A stretch of DNA of 64,000 bases from Candidatus Kapaibacterium sp. (GCA_025055755.1 JANWWF010000001.1:476670-540669), one strand, 5' to 3'. Positions 27,244 through 37,177 are shown, counted from the stretch's first letter. Program-made: numbers and translations. Notes: generated by a model not told the origin, from the letters alone.

Positions 27244-29374
27244 TGACAATCGGCGTTTCGATAGTGATCTGCACAGTGCGGCAGTACGAACGCCCTTCCG
27301 GTGTCGCGTTGTCGTAGAGTAATTCGTCGCTCCCCTTCGGAACAAGAGTCACTGCAGTATCCGAAAGACCCAGTGCTCGCTGCACTTCGACACAACGGCG
27401 GCGCGCCAGTTCGCGGTTGTACTCTGGATCACCACTGCGATCGGCATACCCTGCAATCAACACCTTTGATTGCGGCTGAATACGCGATCGCACCTCGCTA
27501 AGGAGAGCCCGATGTGCAGCGGTTAGCTCTGCCTTGTTGAAATCGAACACTATCAGCGAGAAGCGGTCAATGCGCTTGTCGTCACGTTGCTCGAACCGCT
27601 TTTGTCGAACCGTAAGCTGCTGGACGTTCAGCTGGAGCGTTTTATCTATCGTCTGCCCTGTCCGATCGCGCACAGTATAGGTAACTGTTACTGGCTTGTC
27701 AAGCTTTGGATATGGCTGTTCAGTGACATTCCAGCGATACGGCACCAGCTGCGATACTCCACTCAATGAGCGAATGGTTTTTCCCTCTTGCTCAATTGAT
27801 GCCTGCCAGCTGGCAAGCCCTGCTTCGGACTCTACATAGGGCACAAACTCTACCAGTGGTGGATTAGCACTAACGCTTATGTTTGAAATTGTCACGGGAC
27901 GCAGGATCTCAGGGTCGGTTGCACTAATTTCAACACGACGATTTTCCTCTTGCCCTTCCGCTGTAGCCACGTTCGAAGGGGATGCGGGCAAGTTTCGTGC
28001 GCGCACCGTGATGCGGCTCGGATCAATGCCCCATACGCGGACCAGGTAGTCGCGAACTGCGGTCGCTCGCGCCTGAGAAAGAGCAAGATTACCTGCTTCG
28101 ATTCCAGTGTTGGCATTTGTACCGATGAGCACCAACTTCGCTGCTGGATTGCGCCGCAGCCGAGAACCAATGATGTTCAGCACATCGCGGTAGATGTCCA
28201 GAGTTGCTGGTGATAGGCGCTTTTCATTGAAGCTGGCTGTATCGGATGGTTCTATCAATCGCAAGCGACTTAATTCCAACGCAGCGCTACCTTCCGGAAA
28301 AAACACATAGGGCAATAAGGGAAAGCTCTCTTCAACTTCAGTTTCCTCAATCACAACATTGGCAAGGCTATCAAGAGGCATTCCATCATTGCGCAGTGCA
28401 CGCGCCTGCACATCAAGCAGCAAGTGTGCTGCACGTGGCACTCGCCGCTGATACCGCTCAGTAACTGTCGTGGTCGTGAAAGTCAACTTTTGCTCGCCTT
28501 GTTGCTCTTGACGTTGCTGGGTCGTGTACTCAACAGAGAGACGCTCGATTTCTTCCCGTTCGATGCCTACTACTGCAATAGTGCTGGTATCGCGGACATA
28601 AACGGTGTCGTAGAAATAGCGTGGAGGCGGTGGGGGGTAGAATGCATGCCGCACACTTACGCCAACTGCTAAAGGTGCAACTTGCCATTGAACATCCCCT
28701 GTAATCGGCACTAGGGGTTGGTAATAACGCAATTCAGGAGTGACAGTAATATCCTCGTTCAGCGGAAAATCTACTCCTGCCGATACACTGAGATGCATCT
28801 GCATGCGGCGAATGTTTTCGACCTTCCCCTCGATACGATTGCGAATACGCGAAGAATCTGGCAAATAGAACACATAATCCGGTTGTGTGAGCGTTTCCAG
28901 CTGACGAAATGCATTGTTAAGCAGATACGACAGTCGCACACCAATCCCAAGCCGTACACGGTGGAACAATATGCCACCAATCACAGGCTCAGCTATTACT
29001 GCAGGGAAATCTGTGAAAAGCTCATGCTTTGCTTCAACGGTGGTCGTCTGGTTGAGCCCTCCAATAACTGCCGTGTTACCGATCACCTCTGGGCGGAACA
29101 ACCGTCCCGAAAGCGGCGCATATCCCAGTCGTAATTCTGTAACAAGAATCTCATTGAGCGGATAGGTAACCAGAGCACCAAGACTCCCCACCCCACCGGT
29201 GCCGGTTGTGTAGTTTGGTCCACACCGGAATGCATTTGGAAGAGACTGGAAATTAGCCGTCTGGATATTGTTCTGATATGCAACCCATGCTCCTGCGTAG
29301 AGCCATGGCTGCCGCTGTACCGCCTGCGCATGGAGCAGGTATGCACCAGCAGCAAGCACGAAAAGGAATTTCAT
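27227..29374 (-). CDS. OmpA-family outer-membrane protein with two OmpA-like domains
   Basis: A 715-residue protein with a signal peptide (MKFLFVLAAGAYLLHAQ), a region of about 230 residues with a barrel-like alternating pattern ending near VRHAFYPPPPPR, then a linker and two OmpA-type peptidoglycan-binding domains. The first has the helix pair AKLVLIGTNANTG...LSQARATAVRDYLV and EENRRVEI (about 410-475); the second is at the C-terminus (KVLIAGYADRSGD...NRELARRRCVEVQRAL). The tandem duplication is unusual for OmpA proteins, which normally have one. It is the first gene of the envelope operon ompA-like/mltB/lolA-like/BNR and is preceded by a promoter element. Confidence 0.88.
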   Translation of the reverse strand: MKFLFVLAAGAYLLHAQAVQRQPWLYAGAWVAYQNNIQTANFQSLPNAFRCGPNYTTGTGGVGSLGALVTYPLNEILVTELRLGYAPLSGRLFRPEVIGNTAVIGGLNQTTTVEAKHELFTDFPAVIAEPVIGGILFHRVRLGIGVRLSYLLNNAFRQLETLTQPDYVFYLPDSSRIRNRIEGKVENIRRMQMHLSVSAGVDFPLNEDITVTPELRYYQPLVPITGDVQWQVAPLAVGVSVRHAFYPPPPPRYFYDTVYVRDTSTIAVVGIEREEIERLSVEYTTQQRQEQQGEQKLTFTTTTVTERYQRRVPRAAHLLLDVQARALRNDGMPLDSLANVVIEETEVEESFPLLPYVFFPEGSAALELSRLRLIEPSDTASFNEKRLSPATLDIYRDVLNIIGSRLRRNPAAKLVLIGTNANTGIEAGNLALSQARATAVRDYLVRVWGIDPSRITVRARNLPASPSNVATAEGQEENRRVEISATDPEILRPVTISNISVSANPPLVEFVPYVESEAGLASWQASIEQEGKTIRSLSGVSQLVPYRWNVTEQPYPKLDKPVTVTYTVRDRTGQTIDKTLQLNVQQLTVRQKRFEQRDDKRIDRFSLIVFDFNKAELTAAHRALLSEVRSRIQPQSKVLIAGYADRSGDPEYNRELARRRCVEVQRALGLSDTAVTLVPKGSDELLYDNATPEGRSYCRTVQITIETPIVNGTRQ

Positions 29375-29412
29375 CGTCTGTGTTTGTACTTCAACGTCAG
29401 CTGGAACAATGG

Positions 29413-29420
29413 CAAATATA
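29413..29420 (-). promoter_or_regulatory. -7 promoter element for the OmpA-family operon
   Basis: The minus strand reads TATATTTG in the context GTATATTTGC, 38 nt before the ATG at 29374. It matches the extended consensus; no -33 TTTG is evident. Confidence 0.5.
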
Positions 29421-29485
29421 CCAGCCTTGTTTAGTGGGATGGCGTAGTCATGTGCAGCTACCTTCTCCTATCCTCGATGTTCTTT

Positions 29486-32308
29486 TTACCGAACAACAGC
29501 AACTCTGGAGTGAAATACGCCTGTCGGCGTAATAATCCTCACCAACATTACTCCACTCGGAATATTGCCCAGAGGAATAGCCAGCGAGCTGTTTACTCCA
29601 TTTCCAAGGATAGCTTGCTTTCGTTCAAGCACTTTTCCATCAATAGTCACTATTTCCACTGCATAAATGCCCTCTGAAGCATCGCGCACCTCGATTTGCA
29701 GTTGGTCTGTTGCAGGGTTGGGTAATACTGTGATTGCTGTGCGATCACGAACAATAATATCCCGCGGAAAACAGTACGTGTTTAACGTGAGCACTCCGTT
29801 GCGGACCTGCACAACCGGCTGCTTAAGAACATCGCGGACGGTAATTGTTGCGATGAGAACAGAATCGTGGAATTGGGTCGAGGCAAGCCCGATACCACTA
29901 ATGATCCCCAGTAGCACAGGCTCTGTGTTCCGCAGCGAAATATCTTGCCGCACTATGCGAATGCTATACCAACCATTCGCATCAATCACTGCACTGAGGA
30001 CTGTTCCCAGGTGGACCTGGCGAAAATCGAACATCTTCGCGTTGATGCGCACAGTGTATTCAACCGTTGCGTCAATAATCGAATCCTGGGCATTGACCAG
30101 CTGGAGATGGAGGGGGATGTCGATTGTTTCCCCTATTGTGCCGCGGGTACTGATGACCGTTGCAATTGCCGGAATACGTTTGTCATAGGATGACAGATTC
30201 AATACCTGAATGTAAGTCCAGGGACATGGAAGCACGACCTCAAGCTCTACTCGAACGATAGTCGTATCTGGCACTTGGGGCAAATACTGCAGATGGACAT
30301 TGAGCCGCTCGCCAACGCGAAGGACCTGACCGTTGACATTGGCAATCTGCCGCCCTTCGATATCAAGCTTAACAATGCGCAGGTCGGGATGATATGGTGT
30401 TAGGCGAAGGGCGCGGAGGGTTAGCGGCTCATCGTCGGTGTTGATGAAGTAGATCGTTTGCGCTGGGTAGTCCAACAATGTTTCCCGGTTGGTAAACTGC
30501 GTGTTGCCTCCCACATTCATTGAAACTGGATTGAACTCGGTGGAAAATGGCTCAGAGCTTCCTTCACAACCGATGCTATCAGTAACGGTAACCATAAACG
30601 TCCCTGGCTCGGAGATAGCAATTGTCGGTGTTGTTTGTCCAGAACTCCAGCGGTATGTCGAAAAGCCTGGTGTTGCCCGAAGCTCGATAGTAGTTCCTGC
30701 ACAGAACTTTCGTGGACCACTTATCGTTGGTCGAGGGGTAGTATTGGCTCGGATATGTGCAGGCGGCGAGGTATTTGTGCATCCCTGACTATCGGTCACC
30801 GTTACCGTGTATATTCCCGCTTGCTGATCGTTGAGGGTTATTCGTCGCGACCGCGCTCCGTTCGACCACACATAGTCAACATAGCCTTCCCCAGCATCAA
30901 GTGTTGTCATTTCTCCAGGGCAGAGGTGGGCACGCCCTTCCACACGAATCTCTGGTGTCGGTAGCGGGTGCACTCTCACTGTGGCCTCTGCAAAATAATC
31001 GCAGCCTTTGCCTTGATCATACACGCTGAGACTAACTCGCGACAGTCCACTACTATCCCATCGAATCCGCACAATATTCGACATCGGATCACTAACTATA
31101 ACTCCACCTGCTCCCTCTACTTGCCACAGGTAGGTGAAGAGCCGGTTGTACACAGTGCCAAAAATGATAGTCTTACCTTGACAGATTTCCGGCGGCAACG
31201 CAAACTCTGCAACAGGTGGTTCGGTAACTACAACGGTCATTGTGGCACGTTGAGTACAGCCTTGTTGATCGCGCACAATCAGGCGATACATCCGCGTTGC
31301 CGGTGGCACAAGGCGTTGGACCAGTGCCCGACGATCAATAGAATCGGAAACAGGACGCCCTTGGTTATCGAAGACCTCCCACCAGTATTCATATGGCGGT
31401 ACTCCGCCACTAACCATTGTTGAATCGCCCAGTTGGATTTCTTTCCCATAGCAAATCGAAGTATCACGCAACCGTAGCGTCATTGCTGGTTTGACACGTA
31501 CCAGAATACTATCAGTTCGCACACACCCCTTTGCATCAGTAACGGTGCAAAAGTACTGGGTGGTCACAGTCGGGAAGACAGTAGGATTGGGAACTGTCGG
31601 CGAACTCATGCTCCCAGCTGGTGACCACTCGATACGATAGGGAGCAGTCCCCCCATTTGCCAGTGGGTTTGCACCGATTTGGACTGGTTCACCAGCACAA
31701 ATCTCCAGCACACGTTGGCGGAACGCCAATGTGATTGGTTGAGTGATGGAAATGTGTGCAGTATCAACTGCACTGCAGCCACGAGCATCGGTCACACGGA
31801 GCACCACCTGGAAATCCTGCACACGATCGGCTCGAAATACGGGATTTGAGCTGTTGATATTCCGGGCAGTTCCTGGTAATCCAAACCATTCAAAGTGGTA
31901 TGGACTTTCTCCCCCATACGCTGTCGGGGTCCCCCCCAGCGTGACATCTTGACCAACACAGACTTGGATTATTCCTCCTGCACTTATCCGCGGAGGCAGC
32001 AACATGATAAGAAAGACAGTATCACGCCCCACCGCCCCATCTGCATCGGTAACGGTGAGGATGTACCGCTGATGGCTTCGAAGCGCAGTTAGGAGTGGAT
32101 TAGGCGCCGTCGGGTCGCTCAAGCCTACACTAGGCTCCCAGTGGTACTGATAAGGAGCTCTACCACCCAAAGCGGTCGGCGAACCACCAAGACGTACCGT
32201 CATTCCCTGACATAACTGGAGGGTATCCTTCCCGGCATCGACAACAATCTGCGCGTGCAGAATCTGCAGCCATGCACTCACGCAGAAAGCGGCTACGATT
32301 GTCCGCAT
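29486..32308 (-). CDS. Secreted multi-repeat adhesin-like protein with T9SS sorting tail
   Basis: A 940-residue protein with a signal peptide (MRTIVAAFCVSAWLQILHAQ) and about seven Ig/PKD-like repeats of 70-90 residues. The first repeats carry the pattern C-x-G-x4-LGG-P-T-A-x-GG-x-x-PY-x-x-W and end with TVTDAxGC; the later ones (CAGTTIELRATPGFSTYRWSSG) are SprB-like. An about 250-residue beta-rich region follows, and the C-terminus is a type A T9SS sorting domain (ITVLPNPATDQLQIEV ... IPSGVMLVRI). Such proteins are exported by T9SS and serve as surface adhesins or gliding proteins; adhesion here is inference. ATG 32308 is preferred to the 32350 start because the signal peptide then begins correctly. 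Confidence 0.88.
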   Translation of the reverse strand: MRTIVAAFCVSAWLQILHAQIVVDAGKDTLQLCQGMTVRLGGSPTALGGRAPYQYHWEPSVGLSDPTAPNPLLTALRSHQRYILTVTDADGAVGRDTVFLIMLLPPRISAGGIIQVCVGQDVTLGGTPTAYGGESPYHFEWFGLPGTARNINSSNPVFRADRVQDFQVVLRVTDARGCSAVDTAHISITQPITLAFRQRVLEICAGEPVQIGANPLANGGTAPYRIEWSPAGSMSSPTVPNPTVFPTVTTQYFCTVTDAKGCVRTDSILVRVKPAMTLRLRDTSICYGKEIQLGDSTMVSGGVPPYEYWWEVFDNQGRPVSDSIDRRALVQRLVPPATRMYRLIVRDQQGCTQRATMTVVVTEPPVAEFALPPEICQGKTIIFGTVYNRLFTYLWQVEGAGGVIVSDPMSNIVRIRWDSSGLSRVSLSVYDQGKGCDYFAEATVRVHPLPTPEIRVEGRAHLCPGEMTTLDAGEGYVDYVWSNGARSRRITLNDQQAGIYTVTVTDSQGCTNTSPPAHIRANTTPRPTISGPRKFCAGTTIELRATPGFSTYRWSSGQTTPTIAISEPGTFMVTVTDSIGCEGSSEPFSTEFNPVSMNVGGNTQFTNRETLLDYPAQTIYFINTDDEPLTLRALRLTPYHPDLRIVKLDIEGRQIANVNGQVLRVGERLNVHLQYLPQVPDTTIVRVELEVVLPCPWTYIQVLNLSSYDKRIPAIATVISTRGTIGETIDIPLHLQLVNAQDSIIDATVEYTVRINAKMFDFRQVHLGTVLSAVIDANGWYSIRIVRQDISLRNTEPVLLGIISGIGLASTQFHDSVLIATITVRDVLKQPVVQVRNGVLTLNTYCFPRDIIVRDRTAITVLPNPATDQLQIEVRDASEGIYAVEIVTIDGKVLERKQAILGNGVNSSLAIPLGNIPSGVMLVRIITPTGVFHSRVAVVR

Positions 32309-32603
32309 AGCGTGACCGGGATATGGTATCTTGTCCAACAAAAGCAGCATAAACTGTGCCAGGCCCCCGAAGGAAATGCTTCATTCGCTCTTCTGCAAAC
32401 ATACACACGCAACATTTCCTTTCGTACACAGCCGCGGCAGTACATCACTGCCGGTGCTCCATAACCAGCACGTTTAAAGCTGCTTTCCTAGAGAGTTATC
32501 GTCCATGGCATGAAAAACTGCAGTCGCGGGCAACACATGTTGGGGTAATTAGTTCACGCCACCTTTCGATTACCGTGGGGGAGTGCTGTTGGTGGTGAAT
32601 ACT
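32309..32603 (-). other. Intergenic region with the T9SS protein's promoter
   Basis: This 295-nt gap separates two minus-strand genes. It holds the TATGTTTG element at 32396-32403. The rest has no ORF with family character and no clear hairpin followed by a T-run. Confidence 0.5.
32396..32403 (-). promoter_or_regulatory. -7 promoter element for the T9SS repeat protein
   Basis: The minus strand reads TATGTTTG in the context GTATGTTTGC, matching GTAnnTTTGC. The leader to the ATG at 32308 would be about 80 nt. Confidence 0.45.
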
Positions 32604-33605
32604 TCAGCGTTCTGCAATACGAAGTATGACTTTTCCAAACTGCTGCCTTTGGCGAAGACGCGCAAAAGCATGTTCATACTCCTCCAGTGCATACACCGAA
32701 TCAACAATAGGTTTGATGCGATGACGTGCAACAAAGTCGACCATCTGGCTGAAATTGTCATCGCTGCCCATGGTGCTTCCAATAATGCGGAGCTGTTTCC
32801 AAAAGATGCGGTGGACATCCAGCATTGGCACTGGACCTGCTGTTGCACCATAAATGACAATCCGGCCTGCAGGTTTGGCTATCGCTACGAGGCGATTGAA
32901 CTGTTCACCGCAAGTGCCATCTACTGCAAGGTCAAAGCCACCAAATGCCCGCCGAATTTCTTCCCACCAACCATCGGTGGTATAGAGCACACCGCAATGC
33001 GCTCCGAGTTCTTTTGCTCGGTCAAGTTTCCAGGATGCGCCGCTAGTCACGGCAACCGACGCTGCACCTGCGGCAAAAGCAAACTGTAAGGCAAACAGTG
33101 CAACACCTCCGCCAATACCAGTTATAAGCAGCGTATCATCTGGCGTGAATCCCCCTTGCACAAAGACTGCACGATACGCAGTTAGCCCTGCTAAAGGTAG
33201 AGCAGCGGCTTCTTCATCGCTCAAATGCTCAGGAGTACGGTGGAGACGGTGCACAGGCACATCCACGTACTCGGCAAATGTTCCCGCCGATGGCATCCCT
33301 AGTATCGTATATGCTGAACTTTGTGCGCGTTCATCACTTCCCCACTCCTGATTCGGATTGATGATAACTCGTTTCCCTATTAGCGATCGATCTTCTCCTG
33401 TGACATCCACGACAATCCCACAGCCGTCCGAGCCAAGTATGGATGGATACCGAATTTTCGCATACTGTCCCTGGATAATCCATTCATCCCGATGGTTGAG
33501 TGCTGCAGCAAGCATACGTACCCGCGCCCATCCTTCTGGTAACGGACCAAGGGATTGTTCCTGGATCGCTAGCTCATGCGGGGCACGAAGAATAAGCGCT
33601 TTCAT
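32604..33605 (-). CDS. Zinc-independent MDR family alcohol dehydrogenase / quinone oxidoreductase
   Basis: A 333-residue medium-chain dehydrogenase. It has the GroES-like N-terminal half (LNHRDEWIIQGQY, LGSDGCGIVVDV) and a Rossmann half with GIGGGVALFALQFA as the NAD(P)-binding loop. The structural-zinc four-cysteine loop and the canonical catalytic zinc ligands of classical alcohol dehydrogenases are not visible, so it is closer to the quinone-oxidoreductase/enoyl-reductase branch. The substrate is unknown. Its ATG overlaps the response-regulator stop by 4 nt; it is the last gene of the rpsF operon. Confidence 0.88.
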   Translation of the reverse strand: MKALILRAPHELAIQEQSLGPLPEGWARVRMLAAALNHRDEWIIQGQYAKIRYPSILGSDGCGIVVDVTGEDRSLIGKRVIINPNQEWGSDERAQSSAYTILGMPSAGTFAEYVDVPVHRLHRTPEHLSDEEAAALPLAGLTAYRAVFVQGGFTPDDTLLITGIGGGVALFALQFAFAAGAASVAVTSGASWKLDRAKELGAHCGVLYTTDGWWEEIRRAFGGFDLAVDGTCGEQFNRLVAIAKPAGRIVIYGATAGPVPMLDVHRIFWKQLRIIGSTMGSDDNFSQMVDFVARHRIKPIVDSVYALEEYEHAFARLRQRQQFGKVILRIAER

Positions 33606-33985
33606 TGCTGAGCTACATTGCGAACGTTGCGGTAGTACTCCTCTATGCTGGCAATGACAGCCTCTGGATCGATTGGTTTAGTAAAGTAGCCATTAGCCCC
33701 GCATGCTAAGCAGTACTGTTTCGCCGGAAGCGAATCCACCACCGTGACGATAGCAACATAGGGAGGAATTTCATACTGTTGTTGGCGGATGGTTCGGAGA
33801 ACGTCAATGCCATCGTAGCGAGGCAATATCCAATCGACAAGCACAGCATCATAGCGCTCTTTTTCAACTTGCTCGATTGCCCGCGCCCCATCAAGCACAA
33901 CGTCAACCAACCACCCCTTCCGCTCGAATACAGTACGGATGTAGGTAGCGGTTACGGGATTATCCTCCGCAATAAGGATACGCAT
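33602..33985 (-). CDS. Single-domain response regulator (CheY-like receiver)
   Basis: A 127-residue stand-alone receiver. It has the acidic pair EDN (7-9), the phosphorylatable Asp in VLVDWILPRYDG, the Thr in VTVVD and the Lys in YFTKPID; all functional residues are present. No output domain follows, so it must signal by protein contact. No histidine kinase lies in the window. ATG 33985 is chosen, since the ORF track's extra 42 residues read back into ugd. It sits between ugd and the MDR dehydrogenase. Confidence 0.92.
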   Translation of the reverse strand: MRILIAEDNPVTATYIRTVFERKGWLVDVVLDGARAIEQVEKERYDAVLVDWILPRYDGIDVLRTIRQQQYEIPPYVAIVTVVDSLPAKQYCLACGANGYFTKPIDPEAVIASIEEYYRNVRNVAQQ

Positions 33986-34013
33986 GGCACTCCATTGCCC
34001 GTGTGCAGAATTA

Positions 34014-35363
34014 TCATCCACCACCTGGCAGATACGTCGTGCGCCCGATGGAGTGATACTCAAATCCGTATCGGATGAGATCACCTGATCGCCACACGTT
34101 CCGCCCGTCAAAAATAATGTTCCCCCGCATACTTGCCTTTACTTTGTTCCAGTCAGGCGAATGGAACTCTCCCCATTCGGTCGCAAGGATGAGAGCATCA
34201 GCTCCCTGGACAGCATCGTACATACTGGAGGCATACTTTATGATGTCTCCCAAAACTTGGCGGCTTGTTTCGAGCGCAGCAGGATCATAGGCACACACGT
34301 GTGCGCCTTGAGCAATAAGCGCCCTAATAAGCGCATGGGCAGGGGCCTCACGCACATCATCGGTGTTCGGTTTGAACGCTAATCCCCATACGCCAAAGGT
34401 GCGACCAGTAATGCTTCCACCAAAGCGCTCAACAATTTTTCGAACAAATCGCTCCAGTTGCTTGCGGTTCACAACTGCTGCTGCCTCGACAAGCTGAAGC
34501 TGCAGTCCCACCTGCTGAGCCGAAGCATAAAGCGCTCGAATATCCTTTGGCAGGCAGCTGCCACCGAAACCAAGACCTGGATACAAGTATCGCTGTCCTA
34601 TCCGCGGATCGAAACTCATTCCAAGCCGCACCAGCTCCACATCGGCGCCGACTGCCTCACAGTACATGCTCATCTCATTCATAAACGAGATACGCAATGC
34701 CAGAAAGGCATTTGACGCATACTTTGTGACCTCTGCGCTGCGCTCATCCATCACCAGCAACGGACGACTGTATTCATCCACGAACGGACGGTAGAGCTCG
34801 CTGAGCACAGCAATAACCTCCGGATCGCGACTTCCAATAACCACACGATCGGGCATGAGCGTTTGCTGAACAGCGTTACCTTCGCTTAGAAATTCAGGAT
34901 TGCTTGCAACGCGAATGTCACTGGTTGGTGCAACCTCGTTGGCAATCTGCCGCACTTTGTCAGCGGTCCCTACGGGCACTGTGCTCCGATTGACGATAAT
35001 GCGGCGCTCCTGAATGTGCTCATCCCGGACGATTGTCGCAATCTGCTTAGCTGTCTCAAGTACATAGCGTAGATCAGCAGAGCCATCCTCATCGGGAGGA
35101 GTAGGAAGGCACAGAAATATCACTTCTGCATTGCGGACTGCAACTTGCAGTTCATCGGTAAAGTGTAGTCGTCCTTCTGCCAAGTTGCGCTGGAGCAGTG
35201 GTTCTAACCCTGGTTCGTAAATAGGGCTTTCACCCCGCTGAAGCCGATCCAATTTTGCTCGATCGACATCCATGCACCAAACGGTATTTCCCTGCTCTGC
35301 AAAGCATACCCCCGAGACTAATCCAACATAGCCAGTGCCGATAACCGCGACCGAAAGAGCCAT
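34014..35363 (-). CDS. ugd: UDP-glucose 6-dehydrogenase
   Basis: It oxidises UDP-glucose to UDP-glucuronate for polysaccharide or lipid A sugars. The 449-residue protein has the NAD fold VAVIGTGYVGLVSG (5-18), a middle helical domain with NEMSMYCEAVGAD, the catalytic Cys in GFGGSCLPKD and the C-terminal UDP-binding domain with WGLAFKPNTDDVREAP. All motifs are intact, and ATG 35363 (MALSVAVIGTG) is the family start. It lies 35 nt after the TldE-like gene. GDP-mannose dehydrogenase is the main alternative; the overall pattern favours UDP-glucose. Confidence 0.94.
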   Translation of the reverse strand: MALSVAVIGTGYVGLVSGVCFAEQGNTVWCMDVDRAKLDRLQRGESPIYEPGLEPLLQRNLAEGRLHFTDELQVAVRNAEVIFLCLPTPPDEDGSADLRYVLETAKQIATIVRDEHIQERRIIVNRSTVPVGTADKVRQIANEVAPTSDIRVASNPEFLSEGNAVQQTLMPDRVVIGSRDPEVIAVLSELYRPFVDEYSRPLLVMDERSAEVTKYASNAFLALRISFMNEMSMYCEAVGADVELVRLGMSFDPRIGQRYLYPGLGFGGSCLPKDIRALYASAQQVGLQLQLVEAAAVVNRKQLERFVRKIVERFGGSITGRTFGVWGLAFKPNTDDVREAPAHALIRALIAQGAHVCAYDPAALETSRQVLGDIIKYASSMYDAVQGADALILATEWGEFHSPDWNKVKASMRGNIIFDGRNVWRSGDLIRYGFEYHSIGRTTYLPGGG

Positions 35364-35398
35364 ATGCGGGACACAACTATGGAACAATTGTTCTTCTG

Positions 35399-37177
35399 TC
35401 AGCGCTTGCCTGCATGGTCGAGTGGACTGGGCAGCAAGGGAGGCTTTGGGAAACTATCCTCCAAGGGGCGAAGTTCAGCATCCTCGACCAATAGGTCTGG
35501 CGTTGCAACAGTTGCAATCACATATGGTGCACCACCGCTGCGATACGGGGAAATCACCGAAGGTGCAAGCAAATTATGCACGTAGAGCCCTTGCCCCACT
35601 GCTATGACATCGCGGAAAATCTGATACCCCCCGGGAACCACCATGCCTCCGCGTACACGCTCACGGCGACCATCCCGCCATATCCGCTCTATGACAAGAG
35701 CTGGAAGTTGCCCTTCACCACCTGTAGGGAATGTTCCACCGGTTTGCTGGTACACAGCCGTATAGAGCAAGTTTTGGTTGAGTATCTCTGAAACGATGTA
35801 ACCGTACGGCAGATCGCGACGTCGCAAAATTTGCAGCATCCGTTCAACTAACTGCTGCTCACGGAGCTGCTTTCGCCGGTCATCGGTGCGAAGAAGCAGA
35901 ACATCGTACATCGCTCCTCCACCACGGGAGCGTCCATTGGACAAGCGTATCCGCCGTGTTGGCGTGCGGGAGCTGAGAAGATGCTCCAAATACCCCTGCC
36001 GCACCAACACCAAAGGTTTTGGCTCTATTCCTTCATCGTCAATCCGATATGCCGCAGCTACAGGGGTTGGTCCGATCTGTGTGCGGTTGGGCACGCTTTC
36101 AACACTCAAGAATTCCGCCATCACTCGCGCACCGATTTTGTTCTGCAGCGCGGTGAAGCGATCTTGCTCCCGCACTCCCTGCTCGGTGAGCGGAGAACGC
36201 TGAGCAACAAGGAGTGGAGCAAAGACCTGGGCAAAAAGCTCCGCTGCTGCCTGTCCACGAAACAGGATAGGACCTGAATATGGCTCAGTGAGTGCAGGAG
36301 CAGAGCGCTGCATCGTGAGCGATTCAACTACATGCTGCATTGCACGCTTGAGAGAATCCCAGGACGGCAAGTCTGCTACTGTCTGACCGTATACTGCATA
36401 CGTCTGGGCAAGAGGCATACCATCGGACGCTTGGGAGGTTGCAACAATTTCGAGTCCCACCTGCCGGTGCACCTTGATATAACTCCGCCCTTCGCTGTTG
36501 ACGTAGATGACCAGCTCAGGTAAATGTTCAAACGTCACTGTTGCAGTGTGAACTGCCGGATAATGTCGCGCGATCGCGGAGATCTGGCGTAGCTGCTCGA
36601 CGACTTGTCTCAAATCCACGCGGGGAATCGGAGCAGCAGTATCATACAGTGCTGCTGCGGATAGGGGAACAAAGTCTGGCGTGGTATCGCGTTGCACAAG
36701 GTTCTTAAGAACTGCCTCTTTCTTGGCAAGTTGCTCAACAGCTGCCTTATAGGCAGCATCAGTTGCAAGCCACAGCTCTCGACGCAAAACGCCATAACTG
36801 AGTTCACGAGGAATAGTACGGTTGCGGAAGCTTTCGTCGTCGTCGCCACTACCGAAAAACAATGCTGCTGCGTCGAAAAAATTCGTGTTATCACGCTCTG
36901 GAGAGCCGACACGGATACCAACACTTAGTCGAGCACTTCGTGTTTGCCCACTGTCGAGAACGCCCCCCAAAGCAACTTTTGCTCGAGCAGACCACCGATA
37001 GCGGAATGTGTATTCGATGTAGTACGGCTTGCGGAGCGATTCTATCGAAAGGCTATCCATCGAGCGAGCAAGTTCATCGTGCATTGCACGGCGAACAGGC
37101 TCTACCCACGGAGGAAGCTGTGCCCATCCGGACATCAGCACAGCTACGAAAGTCCATCCACCTACGATCCACTTCAC
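35399..37177 (-). CDS. Exported TldE/PmbA-like protein without metal motif
   Basis: A 592-residue protein with a signal peptide (about 1-19, MKWIVGGWTFVAVLMSGWAQ) followed by a TldD/PmbA-family fold (GVRVGS-like GIRVGSPERDNTN; later YAVYGQTVADLPSWDSL). At the place where TldD has HExxxH, it reads ELFAQVFAPLLV, so it has no zinc site and resembles the TldE/PmbA partner, which lacks it. In E. coli the TldD-TldE heterodimer is a cytoplasmic metalloprotease; an exported pair is unusual. It overlaps the tldD-like stop by 4 nt and ends in a KPPLLPSP tail almost the same as that of its neighbour. Confidence 0.82.
   Translation of the reverse strand: MKWIVGGWTFVAVLMSGWAQLPPWVEPVRRAMHDELARSMDSLSIESLRKPYYIEYTFRYRWSARAKVALGGVLDSGQTRSARLSVGIRVGSPERDNTNFFDAAALFFGSGDDDESFRNRTIPRELSYGVLRRELWLATDAAYKAAVEQLAKKEAVLKNLVQRDTTPDFVPLSAAALYDTAAPIPRVDLRQVVEQLRQISAIARHYPAVHTATVTFEHLPELVIYVNSEGRSYIKVHRQVGLEIVATSQASDGMPLAQTYAVYGQTVADLPSWDSLKRAMQHVVESLTMQRSAPALTEPYSGPILFRGQAAAELFAQVFAPLLVAQRSPLTEQGVREQDRFTALQNKIGARVMAEFLSVESVPNRTQIGPTPVAAAYRIDDEGIEPKPLVLVRQGYLEHLLSSRTPTRRIRLSNGRSRGGGAMYDVLLLRTDDRRKQLREQQLVERMLQILRRRDLPYGYIVSEILNQNLLYTAVYQQTGGTFPTGGEGQLPALVIERIWRDGRRERVRGGMVVPGGYQIFRDVIAVGQGLYVHNLLAPSVISPYRSGGAPYVIATVATPDLLVEDAELRPLEDSFPKPPLLPSPLDHAGKR

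Noticed and set aside
30260-31320. TGGCAC-like sequences as sigma-54 promoters
   Set aside because: Occurrences such as near 30268 and 31304 lie inside coding sequence and lack the GC at the right distance; none was found in an intergenic gap.
29486-32308. Repeats in the T9SS protein as a DNA-level repeat array
   Set aside because: The repetition is at the protein level; the nucleotide copies have diverged and show no constant spacer, so it is neither CRISPR nor recent tandem duplication.
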